A stretch of 64,000 nucleotides of DNA. It comes from SZAS-79 sp963844255 (GTDB lineage Bacteria; Pseudomonadota; Gammaproteobacteria; Burkholderiales; SG8-39). The translations under genes and the position numbers were made by a program. Below the pieces are notes generated by a model, which was not told the DNA's origin, ran no database searches, and saw only the letters and a program-made list of their open reading frames with translations. Location: the NCBI GenBank assembly GCA_963844255.1, contig CAWJNP010000001.1:1-64000 (forward strand), given 5' to 3'. This document shows positions 45,932 to 57,874 of this stretch, one piece after another (the stretch's first letter is position 1; every line of letters starts with the position of its first letter).

Positions 45932-46474
45932 CTAGAACGCGATGAACGCGGTTTCGTCCTTGCCCTGAAGCCGCACGTCCCAGCGCCAGATCTTCGCGTC
46001 CCGCGCATCACGCTCGGCCATCAGCGTTCCCGATCGCGCGCCGGCCGCGCGCACAAGCGGGTCTTCCGCCGCGGCCCCCGGCGAAGCCAGGAACACGCGC
46101 GTGCGGACCGCCTTCAGCAGGCCGCGCGCGAAAATCGTGACAACGATCTGCGGCACATACTTTTCCCCGCCGGGTCCCGTACAGGCCCCCGGCATCAGGG
46201 TATCGATCGCATAGTGGCCGTCGTTTCCGGTCATTGCCCTGCTGTAACCATAGGGACGCGCACCATTGCCCTCTCCGGGGATCTTGCCTGCGGGGTCGGT
46301 CTGCCAGGTTTCGATGAGCGCATCCGCGACGATCGCGCCGTTGCCATCGTAGACGCAACCCGTCAGCACGATCCGTTCGCCCTGCCCCGCGAACAGCACC
46401 TTGTCTCCCTGGTCCCATTTCAGGCCGACGTGGAAAAACGGACCGATGGTTTGTGAAGGCATTCTTCCGGACAT
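45932..46474 (-). CDS. pcaG: Protocatechuate 3,4-dioxygenase, alpha subunit
   Basis: With PcaH, cleaves protocatechuate between its two hydroxyls to beta-carboxy-cis,cis-muconate. The 180-residue subunit shows SQTIGPFFHVGLKWD, the beta-sandwich core GCVYDGNGAIVADALIETWQTD, DGHYAIDTLMPGA, PQIVVTIFARGLLKAVRTRVFL and a C-terminal WRWDVRLQGKDETAFIAF. As expected for the alpha chain, it lacks the iron ligands. It follows pcaH by 2 bases. Confidence 0.95.
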   Translation of the reverse strand: MSGRMPSQTIGPFFHVGLKWDQGDKVLFAGQGERIVLTGCVYDGNGAIVADALIETWQTDPAGKIPGEGNGARPYGYSRAMTGNDGHYAIDTLMPGACTGPGGEKYVPQIVVTIFARGLLKAVRTRVFLASPGAAAEDPLVRAAGARSGTLMAERDARDAKIWRWDVRLQGKDETAFIAF

Positions 46475-46476
46475 GA

Positions 46477-47166
46477 TCAGACCCCCATCGGGGTGGACTT
46501 CGCCCCGCGCAGCACAATGTCGAAACGATACCCCAACGCCACTTCCTCAATGCCGTGTTCCAGGTCGAGTGCGCAGACCATGCGATTGCGTGCCGCTTCG
46601 TCGGGTACGCTGTTGAATATGGGATCGATTGACAGCAAGGGGTCACCCGGAAAGAACATCTGGGTAATCAGGCGCTGAGAATAACTGTTACCAAACAACG
46701 ACAGATGGATATGCGCGGGACGCCACGCATAGGGATGATTTTTCCAGGGATATGCACCCGGCTTGATGGTGACGAAACGAAATCCGCCGTCCTCGCCGGT
46801 GAACACCTTCCCCTGTCCGAGGAAGTTGGCATCGAGCGGCGCATCGTGCTGATCCACCGGATGGGCGTAGCGACCCGAGGCATTGCACTGCCACAGTTCA
46901 AGGAGAGAATTGCGCACCGGCCGGCCGTCTTCGTCCATCACGCGACCAACCAGGATCATCTTCTCGCCGAGTGGCGCGCCCTTGCCCCAGGTCGTGAGAT
47001 CGGCTTCCGATTCCTTCACGAAACTGCGCGGGAACGCCGGACCGGCGATCTCGAGCGGATGCGGCGCAACCCTGATCATCGGCTGCCGCGGCGAACGCAG
47101 CAGCGTGCTCTTGTAGGCAGGATGGTCATACGGCGGATCGACGTCCAGGGAATCACGTGCCGACAT
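46477..47166 (-). CDS. pcaH: Protocatechuate 3,4-dioxygenase, beta subunit
   Basis: The iron-binding subunit, 229 residues. The non-haem Fe(III) ligands are recognisable as Tyr in ASGRYAHPVDQ and in the GAYPWKNHPYAWRPAHIHLS stretch, with two histidines in that second block. The start PYDHPAYKSTLLRSPRQPMI and the loop TTWGKGAPLGEKMILVGRVMD are typical of PcaH. The usual neighbours pcaB, pcaC, pcaD and a PcaQ regulator are not in the window. A thioesterase gene lies 38 bases upstream. Confidence 0.95.
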   Translation of the reverse strand: MSARDSLDVDPPYDHPAYKSTLLRSPRQPMIRVAPHPLEIAGPAFPRSFVKESEADLTTWGKGAPLGEKMILVGRVMDEDGRPVRNSLLELWQCNASGRYAHPVDQHDAPLDANFLGQGKVFTGEDGGFRFVTIKPGAYPWKNHPYAWRPAHIHLSLFGNSYSQRLITQMFFPGDPLLSIDPIFNSVPDEAARNRMVCALDLEHGIEEVALGYRFDIVLRGAKSTPMGV

Positions 47167-47204
47167 GTCTGGTCTCCTATGAGGAATCGCGAAACAGGAA
47201 TCGC

Positions 47205-47648
47205 TTAGCTGGCTCTGAACAGAATTTTGATTTCGTCACTGATCGTCTCGCCCTTCATCGGCGAACCCGGCAAATCGACATGCCGGCCCCAGACCCGGGT
47301 CTCGGTCCCGCGGGCGAGCGTGACGCCGTCGGCGCGCACCGCTTCATGGGCGATGACAAATGATTTTCCGCCGAAACGCAGGATCTTCGAGCGAACCTCG
47401 CAGCGATCCGCCTGCTCGGCCGGCTGGATGAACTGGCAGTCGGCGCCGACCAGCGGCAGGGCGCGCCTTTCGGCACGCATGCGCTTTGCGCCATAGCCGA
47501 CCGAAGCAAAGAAAGCCCAGGTCGCTGCGTCGAACCAGCGGAAGTAGGTGGGGTAGAAAATGATGCCGGCAGGGTCGCAATCGCCCCAGTAGACCTCGCA
47601 GGCAAAAGAACCGGCGATGGAGGGAAAGGTGGTTTCGGTGGAGGACAT
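47205..47648 (-). CDS. 4-hydroxybenzoyl-CoA thioesterase-like hotdog protein
   Basis: A 147-residue hotdog-fold acyl-CoA thioesterase. EVYWGDCDPAGIIFYPTYFRWFD carries the catalytic Asp of the Pseudomonas-type 4-hydroxybenzoyl-CoA thioesterase, and VGADCQFIQPAEQADRCEVRSKI follows the fold. It would release a hydroxybenzoate from its CoA ester, matching the aryl-CoA ligase encoded nearby. Related YbgC-type enzymes with other substrates are possible. Start ATG 47648 begins 33 bases past the MFS gene in the transcribed direction. Confidence 0.85.
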   Translation of the reverse strand: MSSTETTFPSIAGSFACEVYWGDCDPAGIIFYPTYFRWFDAATWAFFASVGYGAKRMRAERRALPLVGADCQFIQPAEQADRCEVRSKILRFGGKSFVIAHEAVRADGVTLARGTETRVWGRHVDLPGSPMKGETISDEIKILFRAS

Positions 47649-47681
47649 GCAGGCAATGATGATGCGCCGATTCCGGCGGCG

Positions 47682-48974
47682 TCAAGCCGACTGTTTCGCA
47701 TGCGTCTCGCGCGCGAATGCAAAGGCGACCAGTCCGGCAAGCAGCCAGACCAGCATCAGCGTGAATCCGCCCATGTAGGCGGAGAACCCGTAAGTACGAA
47801 CGCCGCCCGACATGCTGCCGTCCCATCCGAAGTCGAGCAACAAGCCGATCAACGGCTGCATCGCCATGCCGCCGAGCATGTTTCCCATGTTGGCAATGCC
47901 CGATGCCGTTCCGCCCAGGGCCGCGGGCGCAGACTCCTTGCAGAAGGCGAACCCGATCACCACCACACCGGAGGAAAGTCCCAGACCGATCATGATCGCG
48001 ATCAACACGGCATACGGAAGGGCCGGGACGTATATCAGGATGCCCCACAGCAGTCCCGCAAGAACACCACCCGCAAGCAGAGGGAGTTTCCTGCGCCGCA
48101 GGCGGTCGGAGAGGGCGCCCGCAACCGGGCTGCCCACCGACCACGCGATCAACATGACCGAAGTCACGAACGCGGCCTGCGCCGTGGACATACCGTACTG
48201 CGAACTAAGGAATGGCACACCCCACAACCCGCCGAATGCGAGCATCGGGCCGGTGATCGCGCCACAGCCGATGAAGATCAGCCAGACATTGCGATGCCGG
48301 AACACCTCGCGGATTCCGCCGAGCATCGAGTGCGGCGACCGCGTACCCGGGCGCTGCGAAGCGTAACTTCTCAGGCCCCGCTCTGCGGGGTCGTCGCGCA
48401 CGATCAGCCAGGTGACCAGCGCGAGCAGCGCGGTGACCAGGCTGGCAGCGACCATGACCTCGCGCCATCCGAATGCGTTCACCGCAAGCCGCAAGGGAAC
48501 GCCCGCCGATACGCCGCCGATACCGCCGCAGGCCAGCGCCAGGCCCGAGATCAGCGCAAAACGCGAAGGATGCACCCAGTGGGTGGCGAGCTTGAGCATC
48601 GAGACGAAAGCGACACCCACGCCGGCACCCACCAGCAGGCGCCCGACACCGACCAGTGCGTACGCCGGTGCAACAGCGAACAACAACGTGCCCGCCGCGG
48701 CCATAGCACCGCCGATGGTCAGCACCCGGCGCGGGCCCCAGTGATCGACCAGCACACCCGTAGGGATCTGGATGGCCACATACGTATAAAAATAGAGCGC
48801 GGACAGGTTGCCCAGTGCAGCCGCGGTGAGTGCAAAGTCGGCCGTCAGCTCGCGCGTAATCACTGCGGGAGCGACGCGCTGGAAGAAACCGATCAGGTAA
48901 AGCCCGGCGCCCAGAGCCCAGATGCCCAGCGCAAGCGAAAACGGCGGATAGCGAACGGCGGGTTGCAAAGGCAT
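47682..48974 (-). CDS. MFS transporter (12 predicted helices)
   Basis: A 430-residue major facilitator. It shows the helix 2-3 loop VLVDHWGPRRVLTIGG (motif A), the regular hydrophobic pattern for about 12 helices, and a polar central loop around residues 205-230. The C-terminal half has a matching GALSDRLRRRKLPLLAGG. Substrate cannot be assigned. Position as the first gene of a minus-strand group with the thioesterase and pcaHG suggests uptake of an aromatic acid or related compound. It is divergent from metH. Confidence 0.85.
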   Translation of the reverse strand: MPLQPAVRYPPFSLALGIWALGAGLYLIGFFQRVAPAVITRELTADFALTAAALGNLSALYFYTYVAIQIPTGVLVDHWGPRRVLTIGGAMAAAGTLLFAVAPAYALVGVGRLLVGAGVGVAFVSMLKLATHWVHPSRFALISGLALACGGIGGVSAGVPLRLAVNAFGWREVMVAASLVTALLALVTWLIVRDDPAERGLRSYASQRPGTRSPHSMLGGIREVFRHRNVWLIFIGCGAITGPMLAFGGLWGVPFLSSQYGMSTAQAAFVTSVMLIAWSVGSPVAGALSDRLRRRKLPLLAGGVLAGLLWGILIYVPALPYAVLIAIMIGLGLSSGVVVIGFAFCKESAPAALGGTASGIANMGNMLGGMAMQPLIGLLLDFGWDGSMSGGVRTYGFSAYMGGFTLMLVWLLAGLVAFAFARETHAKQSA

Positions 48975-49109
48975 TGAGATGTGCTGCGGAACGTGCCGCG
49001 ATGTGAAATCGGATTATACGGGCGCGATTGACACGCGCCCGCAGCACCGGGGACAATGACGCCTTGGAAAACGCGCACTGAAACAAGCGCGTCGGCGCCG
49101 ATTTGAGGT

Positions 49110-49209
49110 TCAGCTTGCGGGCGCCCGGCATGCGTGTGCCGGACAAACAAATTCAGCTAAAGAGACGAGGGCGAGAACCCGTTTCTGGCGCAAGCTGAGC
49201 GGGTTTTTT
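49110..49209 (+). promoter_or_regulatory. Candidate attenuator in the metH leader
   Basis: AACCCG (49176-49181) pairs with CGGGTT (49200-49205), followed by a run of six T (49204-49209): a terminator-like hairpin ending 20 bases before the metH start. Its loop contains CGCAAGCTGA (49189-49198), which is exactly complementary to TCAGCTTGCG at 49110-49119. Pairing of the distant segments would disrupt the terminator, so two exclusive structures can be drawn. I did not recognise a cobalamin, SAM or SAH riboswitch core in 48975-49228. Confidence 0.5.
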
Positions 49210-49228
49210 GCTTTCTGGAGTCCCCTTC

Positions 49229-52957
<3,729 letters not shown>

Positions 52958-52964
52958 TCCTGCC

Positions 52965-53348
52965 ATGCCGGCCGGTGCACGCCTCTTTCTCGCGCTGGGC
53001 GCATTGTGTGCCCTGGCAGCGGTCGTGCTCGGCGCGTTTGGTGCACATGCCCTGAAGTCGCGCCTGTCTCCAGACATGCTGGCGGTGTACCACACCGGCG
53101 TCATGTACCATTTCATCCACGCCCTCGGCCTGTTGCTTGTCGGTTTGGCGTTCTTTCATCTGCCGGACGGCTACGCGCTGCGTGCGTCGGGCTGGTTCTT
53201 CGCCGCCGGCATCGTGCTGTTCTCCGGCAGCCTGTATGTGCTCGCCGTCTCCGGCGAGAAGTGGCTGGGTGCAGTCGCGCCGGTGGGCGGCACAGCTTTC
53301 ATTCTCGGCTGGGCCGCCTTCGCGTGGGCCATTCTGCGCGCCCCGTGA
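52965..53348 (+). CDS. DUF423 small membrane protein
   Basis: A 127-residue protein with four predicted TM helices: RLFLALGALCALAAVVLGAFGAHAL, the second starting VYHTGVMYHFIHALGLLLVGLAF, then FFAAGIVLFSGSLYVLAVSG and VAPVGGTAFILGWAAFAWAIL. GAFGAHALK and SGSLY are characteristic of DUF423 (YgdD-like). Function is unknown. ATG 52965 lies 7 bases after metH, so it is probably on the metH transcript. Confidence 0.88.
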   Translation: MPAGARLFLALGALCALAAVVLGAFGAHALKSRLSPDMLAVYHTGVMYHFIHALGLLLVGLAFFHLPDGYALRASGWFFAAGIVLFSGSLYVLAVSGEKWLGAVAPVGGTAFILGWAAFAWAILRAP

Positions 53349-53356
53349 ACCAATGA

Positions 53357-53378
53357 GGTGTATCGGTATCGATACACC
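53357..53378. repeat. 22-bp near-perfect palindrome
   Basis: GGTGTATCGGT followed by ATCGATACACC. Only one position (G versus A) breaks the symmetry. The core TGTATCG...CGATACA is the same as in the perfect palindrome at 5268-5289. Like that copy, it begins within a few bases of a stop codon (DUF423 ends at 53348). Here it lies between two convergent genes, so it is not an obvious promoter operator. Confidence 0.75.
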
Positions 53379-53432
53379 AACTACCCAATAACCCGCGTGG
53401 ACGCTTGGGTTTGCTAAAACAAAGTTTACAAT

Positions 53433-53873
53433 TTACAGGGTGTCATCCGGTCGGGACGGTGTCCACTGCAGATCGAGTTCGGCGGCTGCAATGGCTGCGT
53501 CCCGCGGCAAGACGACTTCTCGCGCCAGGCGCACTGACAGGCTGAACGGAGTCGACTGAAGCAGTTTCGCGAAGTCTGCGGCGTGCGTCGGGCCGGCGAG
53601 TTCGACCAGCGCGCGCGTCGCACCGGTTTCACGCAGCGCTCGGACCAGCGACACCTGAAGGACAATGCGCCCCGTACAGCACGGGCAGCCGGCAGAAAGC
53701 TGCCGCAGATTGTTGCGTGCGGGTTCCGCCAGTGTGTTGACCAGACCAAGCCAGTCGGTACGCTCCCGGGTGAGGCGCGCAACCAGCTTACTCTTGCCCG
53801 AACCAGGCGCACCGGTCACGATGTGTACCGGCACGCGGCGCGGTGACGCGTCAGACCTCTTCGCGACGGCCAA
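53433..53873 (-). CDS. Short COG0523/CobW-like P-loop protein
   Basis: A 146-residue protein with Walker A VHIVTGAPGSGKSKLVARL, then LAEPARNN and LSAGCPCCTGR, the GCxCC metal-binding motif of CobW/COG0523 metallochaperone GTPases. Later VELAGPTHAADFAKLLQS stands where those GTPases carry the ExxG loop. Full COG0523 proteins exceed 300 residues, so this is a stand-alone N-terminal part, without the C-terminal CobW domain and without an obvious NKxD. The TTG start at 53873 overlaps ntrX by 23 bases; GTG 53834, just before the P-loop, is an alternative. The frame looks intact. Role unknown. Confidence 0.7.
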   Translation of the reverse strand: MAVAKRSDASPRRVPVHIVTGAPGSGKSKLVARLTRERTDWLGLVNTLAEPARNNLRQLSAGCPCCTGRIVLQVSLVRALRETGATRALVELAGPTHAADFAKLLQSTPFSLSVRLAREVVLPRDAAIAAAELDLQWTPSRPDDTL

Positions 53874-55098
53874 TCGTCAGGCCCAGTGCCTTGAGCTTTC
53901 GGTACAGATGGGTGCGTTCAAGCCCGGTTCGATCCGCCACGCGCGACATGCTGCCGTTCTCGCGCGCGAGCTGGTACTCGAAATACAGACGCTCAAAGGC
54001 GTCGCGTGCCTCCCGATAGGGCTGGTCAAGCGGTAGCTCACCAGACGCCACCGGCCCGGAATGTGCGGTCAGCACACGCTCGACATCCGCAACCTGGATT
54101 TCCTCCTCCAGCGCCGTCAGCGCAAGGTTCTTCACCACCGCGTCGATCTGGGCAAGATTGCCCGGCCACTGTTGCTGGCGCAGCGCGTTCAGCGCCGCGG
54201 TCGAAAATCGCCGCGGCGGGCAGACCCGGCTTTCCACCAGCTGTGCCAGGACCAGTGTGGCGATATCCGGAATCTCCTCGGCGAATTCGCGCACGGCTGG
54301 AAGGCTGATGACAAGTTCGGCAAGCCGAGTGACAAGGTCCGCGTCGAAGTCATGCTCCTGAACCAGTCGCTGTGGTTCCACCGGCGAGAACGTCACGATG
54401 CGCACCTTGTGCTTGTCGGCGCGTGCCAGCAGGAAATCCAGATTCTTCTGCTCACCGCGTGCGAGGTGCGAAAGATCGGACACGAAGAGGATTCCGCCCG
54501 CCGCCCGCCCGAGTACTTCCGACGGGGACTCCGAGAGGGCGGCCGCGCCCGTGACGAACGGTGCGCCAGCCGCGAGCAGGTGGCGCACGAACATCTCTGC
54601 CTGCATGCCGCGCTCCCCGCGCAGCATCAGAGGCGCACCGGCCTGCGCAAGCTGCGCGAGGCGCTTTTTCAGTTCGGCCAGGACGCCGGTGCGACCCAGC
54701 GTCGCCAGCGACAGCCCATGGGGCGCAGGCACATCCTGGTTGCGCAACGCCCGCTTCACCGTTGCGAGCAGGCGCTGCAGGGCGATCGGCTTCTCAAGGT
54801 AGTCGATCGCACCGATGCGGGTGGCTTCGACGGCGGTCTCGATGGTCCCGTGGCCGGACATCATCACCACCGGCATCGTAAGCTGACCATTCGCGGCCCA
54901 CTCCTTAAGCAACGTGATTCCATCGGTGTCGGGCATCCAGATGTCGAGCAGCACGAGATCCGGCCGCTGCGCTGCGCGGTGCCGGCGTGCCGCCCCCGCG
55001 TTCTCGGCAAGGATCGTCTGATGTCCCTCGTCGGAGAGAATCTCCGAAAGCAGTTCGCGTATTCCGATTTCGTCGTCTACGACCAGAATCTGTGCCAT
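53851..55098 (-). CDS. ntrX: NtrX-type response regulator with degenerate AAA+ domain
   Basis: A 415-residue regulator partnered with NtrY. Receiver residues 1-120 contain ILVVDDEIGIRELLSEIL, phospho-acceptor Asp in LVLLDIWMPDTDG, and LEKPI. The AAA+-like middle reads MLRGERGMQAEMFVRHL where sigma-54 activators have GExGTGKE, so the Walker A lysine is missing. I also find no GAFTGA loop. The C-terminus is a Fis-type HTH (MSRVADRTGLERTHLYRKLKALGL). The protein therefore probably binds DNA without driving sigma-54 open-complex formation. ntrX starts 6 bases after ntrY. Confidence 0.88.
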   Translation of the reverse strand: MAQILVVDDEIGIRELLSEILSDEGHQTILAENAGAARRHRAAQRPDLVLLDIWMPDTDGITLLKEWAANGQLTMPVVMMSGHGTIETAVEATRIGAIDYLEKPIALQRLLATVKRALRNQDVPAPHGLSLATLGRTGVLAELKKRLAQLAQAGAPLMLRGERGMQAEMFVRHLLAAGAPFVTGAAALSESPSEVLGRAAGGILFVSDLSHLARGEQKNLDFLLARADKHKVRIVTFSPVEPQRLVQEHDFDADLVTRLAELVISLPAVREFAEEIPDIATLVLAQLVESRVCPPRRFSTAALNALRQQQWPGNLAQIDAVVKNLALTALEEEIQVADVERVLTAHSGPVASGELPLDQPYREARDAFERLYFEYQLARENGSMSRVADRTGLERTHLYRKLKALGLTIGRREEV

Positions 55099-55104
55099 GG
55101 GATG

Positions 55105-57222
55105 TCAGGCCGCCAGGGCCGAATTTGTGCCGCCGACCGAAGGCAGCAGAATACGCACCGAAGCACCACCACGCGAACCGTTCTCGATGGAAATCTGCCC
55201 GTGATGCTCGTCCACGATTTTCTTCACGATCGCGAGACCAAGCCCGGTTCCGCGCGGCTTTGTGGTGACGTAGGGCTCGAAGATTCGCGCCATCAGTGCC
55301 TCGGGAAACCCACCACCATTGTCACTCACCATCAGGCGTATGTTGGCGCCTGCCTGTTCGGTGCTGACTTCAATCGATGCGTCCGACGCTTTCGCGGCGC
55401 CGAGGGCATCCTGCGCGTTCTGCACCAGATTGTGCAGCACCTGGCGGATCTGCGCTGAGTCGGCGTGCGCCTGTGGCAGCCCGGGAGAAAGGCGCCGGCT
55501 GATCTGCACGCCCGACGATTCATACATGGACAGCACCTCCGTCACCAGCGCATTGAGATCGAGTCCGGCAAAAACAGGCGCCGGCAGCCGTGCGTAGTCG
55601 CGGAAATCGTCGACCATCGCCTTGAGTGCGGCGACCTGGTTCACGATGGTGCGTGTCCCCTTTCTGAGGGTCTCGCCATCCTCCGGTCCGAGCTTTTCCG
55701 CGAGCTTCATTTCGAGTCGCTCCGCCGAGAGCTGGATGGGCGTGAGCGGATTCTTGATTTCGTGCGCCAGGCGCCGCGCAACCTCCGCCCATGCCGTTGC
55801 GCGCTGCGCCTGTATCAACTGGGTGACGTCGTCGAATACGAGCACATATCCGGACGGCAACGACGATCCCCGCGCAAGCAGCGTCTTCCCGGTACCGGCA
55901 AGGACCAGCTCGAGCTGCCAGCTCTTCTCACCGTGCGATGCAAAGGCTTCACGCACCGGGTTTGCAAACGACTCAAAGCCACGCCAGTCGGCAGGCGACT
56001 TCCCCGAAAGCACCTCGAGGTCGGCGCCAAGTATTGCCGAGGCACCGCGATTGAAAATTGACAGTCGAAGTTCGGGATCGAATACCAGCACGCCCGCGGA
56101 GAGGTTGGCGAGAATGCTCTCGAGACGCGCCTTGGCCGTTTCGAGCTGGGCGCGGTTCGATTCGACCACCTGGCGCGCCTCGTCGAGCTGGCGCGTCATG
56201 CTGTTGAACGATTCCAGCAACACACCGAGTTCGTCGCGGCTGGTGACCGGCATGCGTTTGGAAAAATCCCCGCGCGCAACGGCCTGTGTCGCCTGCGCAA
56301 GATCGGACAAGGGCGCGGAAAGCCTGTCGGACAGGATGAAGGCCAGCGCCACCGCAGAGAACAGTGCCATGAGCAACGCCAGCGTCAGGGTTGCGATGTA
56401 GTTGCGTTTCAATCCCTGCCGCAGCAATGCAACCTTCCGGTAGTCCCCGTAGGCAACCTCGACCGCATCGGCGCTCTTTGCCAGCGACTGCGGCACGGGC
56501 TGGCGCAATTGCAGGTAACGCGTCTCATCGGAGATCGTCGAACCGGAAATCGGCACCACGGCACGCAGGCCGAGCGGCTTGCCGGGCAGCGCGTCGATTG
56601 CGGTGAGCCCGCGATTGGTGCGCGCTTGGCGCAGCTGGATCGATGTCGGAAGTTCGGGAACGAGTTGCAGCAGGTTGTCGCTGGCGCTGGCGATCAGACG
56701 GCCATTGCCCGCCACAACCAGCGCATCCTCGACACCCGCCTGCTGGCGCAGTCGATTCAACGCAACGACCTGCTGGCTGTCGGTGTGATCTGCAAGTTCC
56801 AGCGCCATCGCACGCGCCTTGACGTTCAGCTCGGCCAGCATCTGGTCGACCGCCGCCTGACCGAGTTTGATGCCGCCTTCCAGCGCACTGTCGACGCTCA
56901 CATCGAACCAGGACTCGATGCTCTTGGTGAGAAACTGCACCGACACCGTGTAGACGAGAACACCGGGAACCACCGCCATGGTCGCGAACAGCAGCAGGAA
57001 GCGCAGCGTAAGCCGCGAGCCGAAGACCCGGCCCTTGAGACGCCGGCGCAGCGATGCCAGCTGATAACCGACCAGACCGAACAGCACGACGGCGAGCACC
57101 GCATTCAGGCCGAGCAGCAGCGTGTAGTGCTCCGCAAACAGGGAGGTATTGGCACTGGCGGTCGCCAGCAGGAACAACAGCACGCCCGCGAGCGAAACGC
57201 CCAGAATCAGCAGCACTTTCAT
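55105..57222 (-). CDS. ntrY: NtrY-type membrane histidine kinase
   Basis: A 705-residue sensor. Several N-terminal TM helices (residues about 5-100) and a periplasmic region of about 180 residues precede another TM. A HAMP linker (LSDLAQATQAVARGDFSKRMPV), a PAS domain (ESILANLSAGVLVFDPELRLSIFNRG region), H-box RRLAHEIKNPLTPIQLSAERLE, N-box QVLHNLVQNAQDALG, and ATP-binding DNGGGFP and GTGLGLAIVKKIV follow. This is the NtrY architecture. ATG 57222 overlaps the DUF4390 stop (ATGA). Proposed roles in other bacteria include nitrogen and redox/respiratory control. Confidence 0.92.
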   Translation of the reverse strand: MKVLLILGVSLAGVLLFLLATASANTSLFAEHYTLLLGLNAVLAVVLFGLVGYQLASLRRRLKGRVFGSRLTLRFLLLFATMAVVPGVLVYTVSVQFLTKSIESWFDVSVDSALEGGIKLGQAAVDQMLAELNVKARAMALELADHTDSQQVVALNRLRQQAGVEDALVVAGNGRLIASASDNLLQLVPELPTSIQLRQARTNRGLTAIDALPGKPLGLRAVVPISGSTISDETRYLQLRQPVPQSLAKSADAVEVAYGDYRKVALLRQGLKRNYIATLTLALLMALFSAVALAFILSDRLSAPLSDLAQATQAVARGDFSKRMPVTSRDELGVLLESFNSMTRQLDEARQVVESNRAQLETAKARLESILANLSAGVLVFDPELRLSIFNRGASAILGADLEVLSGKSPADWRGFESFANPVREAFASHGEKSWQLELVLAGTGKTLLARGSSLPSGYVLVFDDVTQLIQAQRATAWAEVARRLAHEIKNPLTPIQLSAERLEMKLAEKLGPEDGETLRKGTRTIVNQVAALKAMVDDFRDYARLPAPVFAGLDLNALVTEVLSMYESSGVQISRRLSPGLPQAHADSAQIRQVLHNLVQNAQDALGAAKASDASIEVSTEQAGANIRLMVSDNGGGFPEALMARIFEPYVTTKPRGTGLGLAIVKKIVDEHHGQISIENGSRGGASVRILLPSVGGTNSALAA

Positions 57223-57866
57223 CTGGTCTGCGCCTCGTCGCGTGATTCGGCGGGCGCTGCGCTGGCACCCGGCGGCGGTGCCGGCAGGGGGATCGACGGA
57301 CCCGCGTTGTCCCGAACGGGACGCCAGGTGAAACGCTTCCAGTCTGACTCCAGATGCCACTCCCGGCTGGTCAGCGCGCTGACCTGGAAGGGCTTGGGGA
57401 GCAGCGTCAGGTCCAGACGCATCCGCACTGCGGCCTGGTAGCTTGCATCACCGAGCGCAACGCTGCGGTCGAGGACCTGCCAGTGGCGTACCCGACGCAA
57501 TACGCTGAGCGCCTCGGCGAGCGAGGCATAGTTCTGCTGCAGCAGACCGGTTGACAGCCTGTAATGCCTCGAAAGGGCGTGATACGAAAGACGGGTCTGG
57601 AGTTTTCGGGACGCCGTTTTTTCGTCGAACCAGTACCAGCGTGGCTGCGACAACTCGAACTCCACGACGAAATACAGTGGCACGCCATTTGTGACGAGAT
57701 TCTCGAGCCGGGCATTGAAATCGAAGGAGAAGTCGGCGCTCAGGACCAAGCCATCGTCGGTCTGCTCAAGGCGCGGCTCGCGGACTTCGATGTCGTCGGC
57801 CCGAGCCACGGGTGCCATGAGCAATGCCGCCACCAGGACCAATAACGTCGGGAGAGTGCCGCGCAT
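57219..57866 (-). CDS. DUF4390 exported protein
   Basis: A 215-residue protein with a signal peptide (TLPTLLVLVAALLMAPVARA) and a DUF4390 domain: LEQTDDGLVLSADFSFDFN, YFVVEFELSQPRWYWFDEKT, LSYHALSRHYRLSTG and RLDLTLLPKPFQVSALTSREW. The last 25 residues are Pro/Ala-rich. The family is found between rsmB and ntrY in many betaproteobacteria, and its function is unknown. It starts 8 bases after rsmB and overlaps ntrY. Confidence 0.88.
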   Translation of the reverse strand: MRGTLPTLLVLVAALLMAPVARADDIEVREPRLEQTDDGLVLSADFSFDFNARLENLVTNGVPLYFVVEFELSQPRWYWFDEKTASRKLQTRLSYHALSRHYRLSTGLLQQNYASLAEALSVLRRVRHWQVLDRSVALGDASYQAAVRMRLDLTLLPKPFQVSALTSREWHLESDWKRFTWRPVRDNAGPSIPLPAPPPGASAAPAESRDEAQTR

Positions 57867-57874
57867 TTCGCTGG

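Noticed and set aside
47700..48977. A 425-codon open frame on the plus strand opposite the MFS gene
   Set aside because: Composition is Arg/Gln/His-rich with no hydrophobic pattern or motif; the minus-strand frame encodes a clear 12-helix transporter.
48975..49228. Cobalamin, SAM or SAH riboswitch upstream of metH
   Set aside because: I did not find the B12-box, S-box or SAH core sequences; only an unassigned attenuator-like fold remains.
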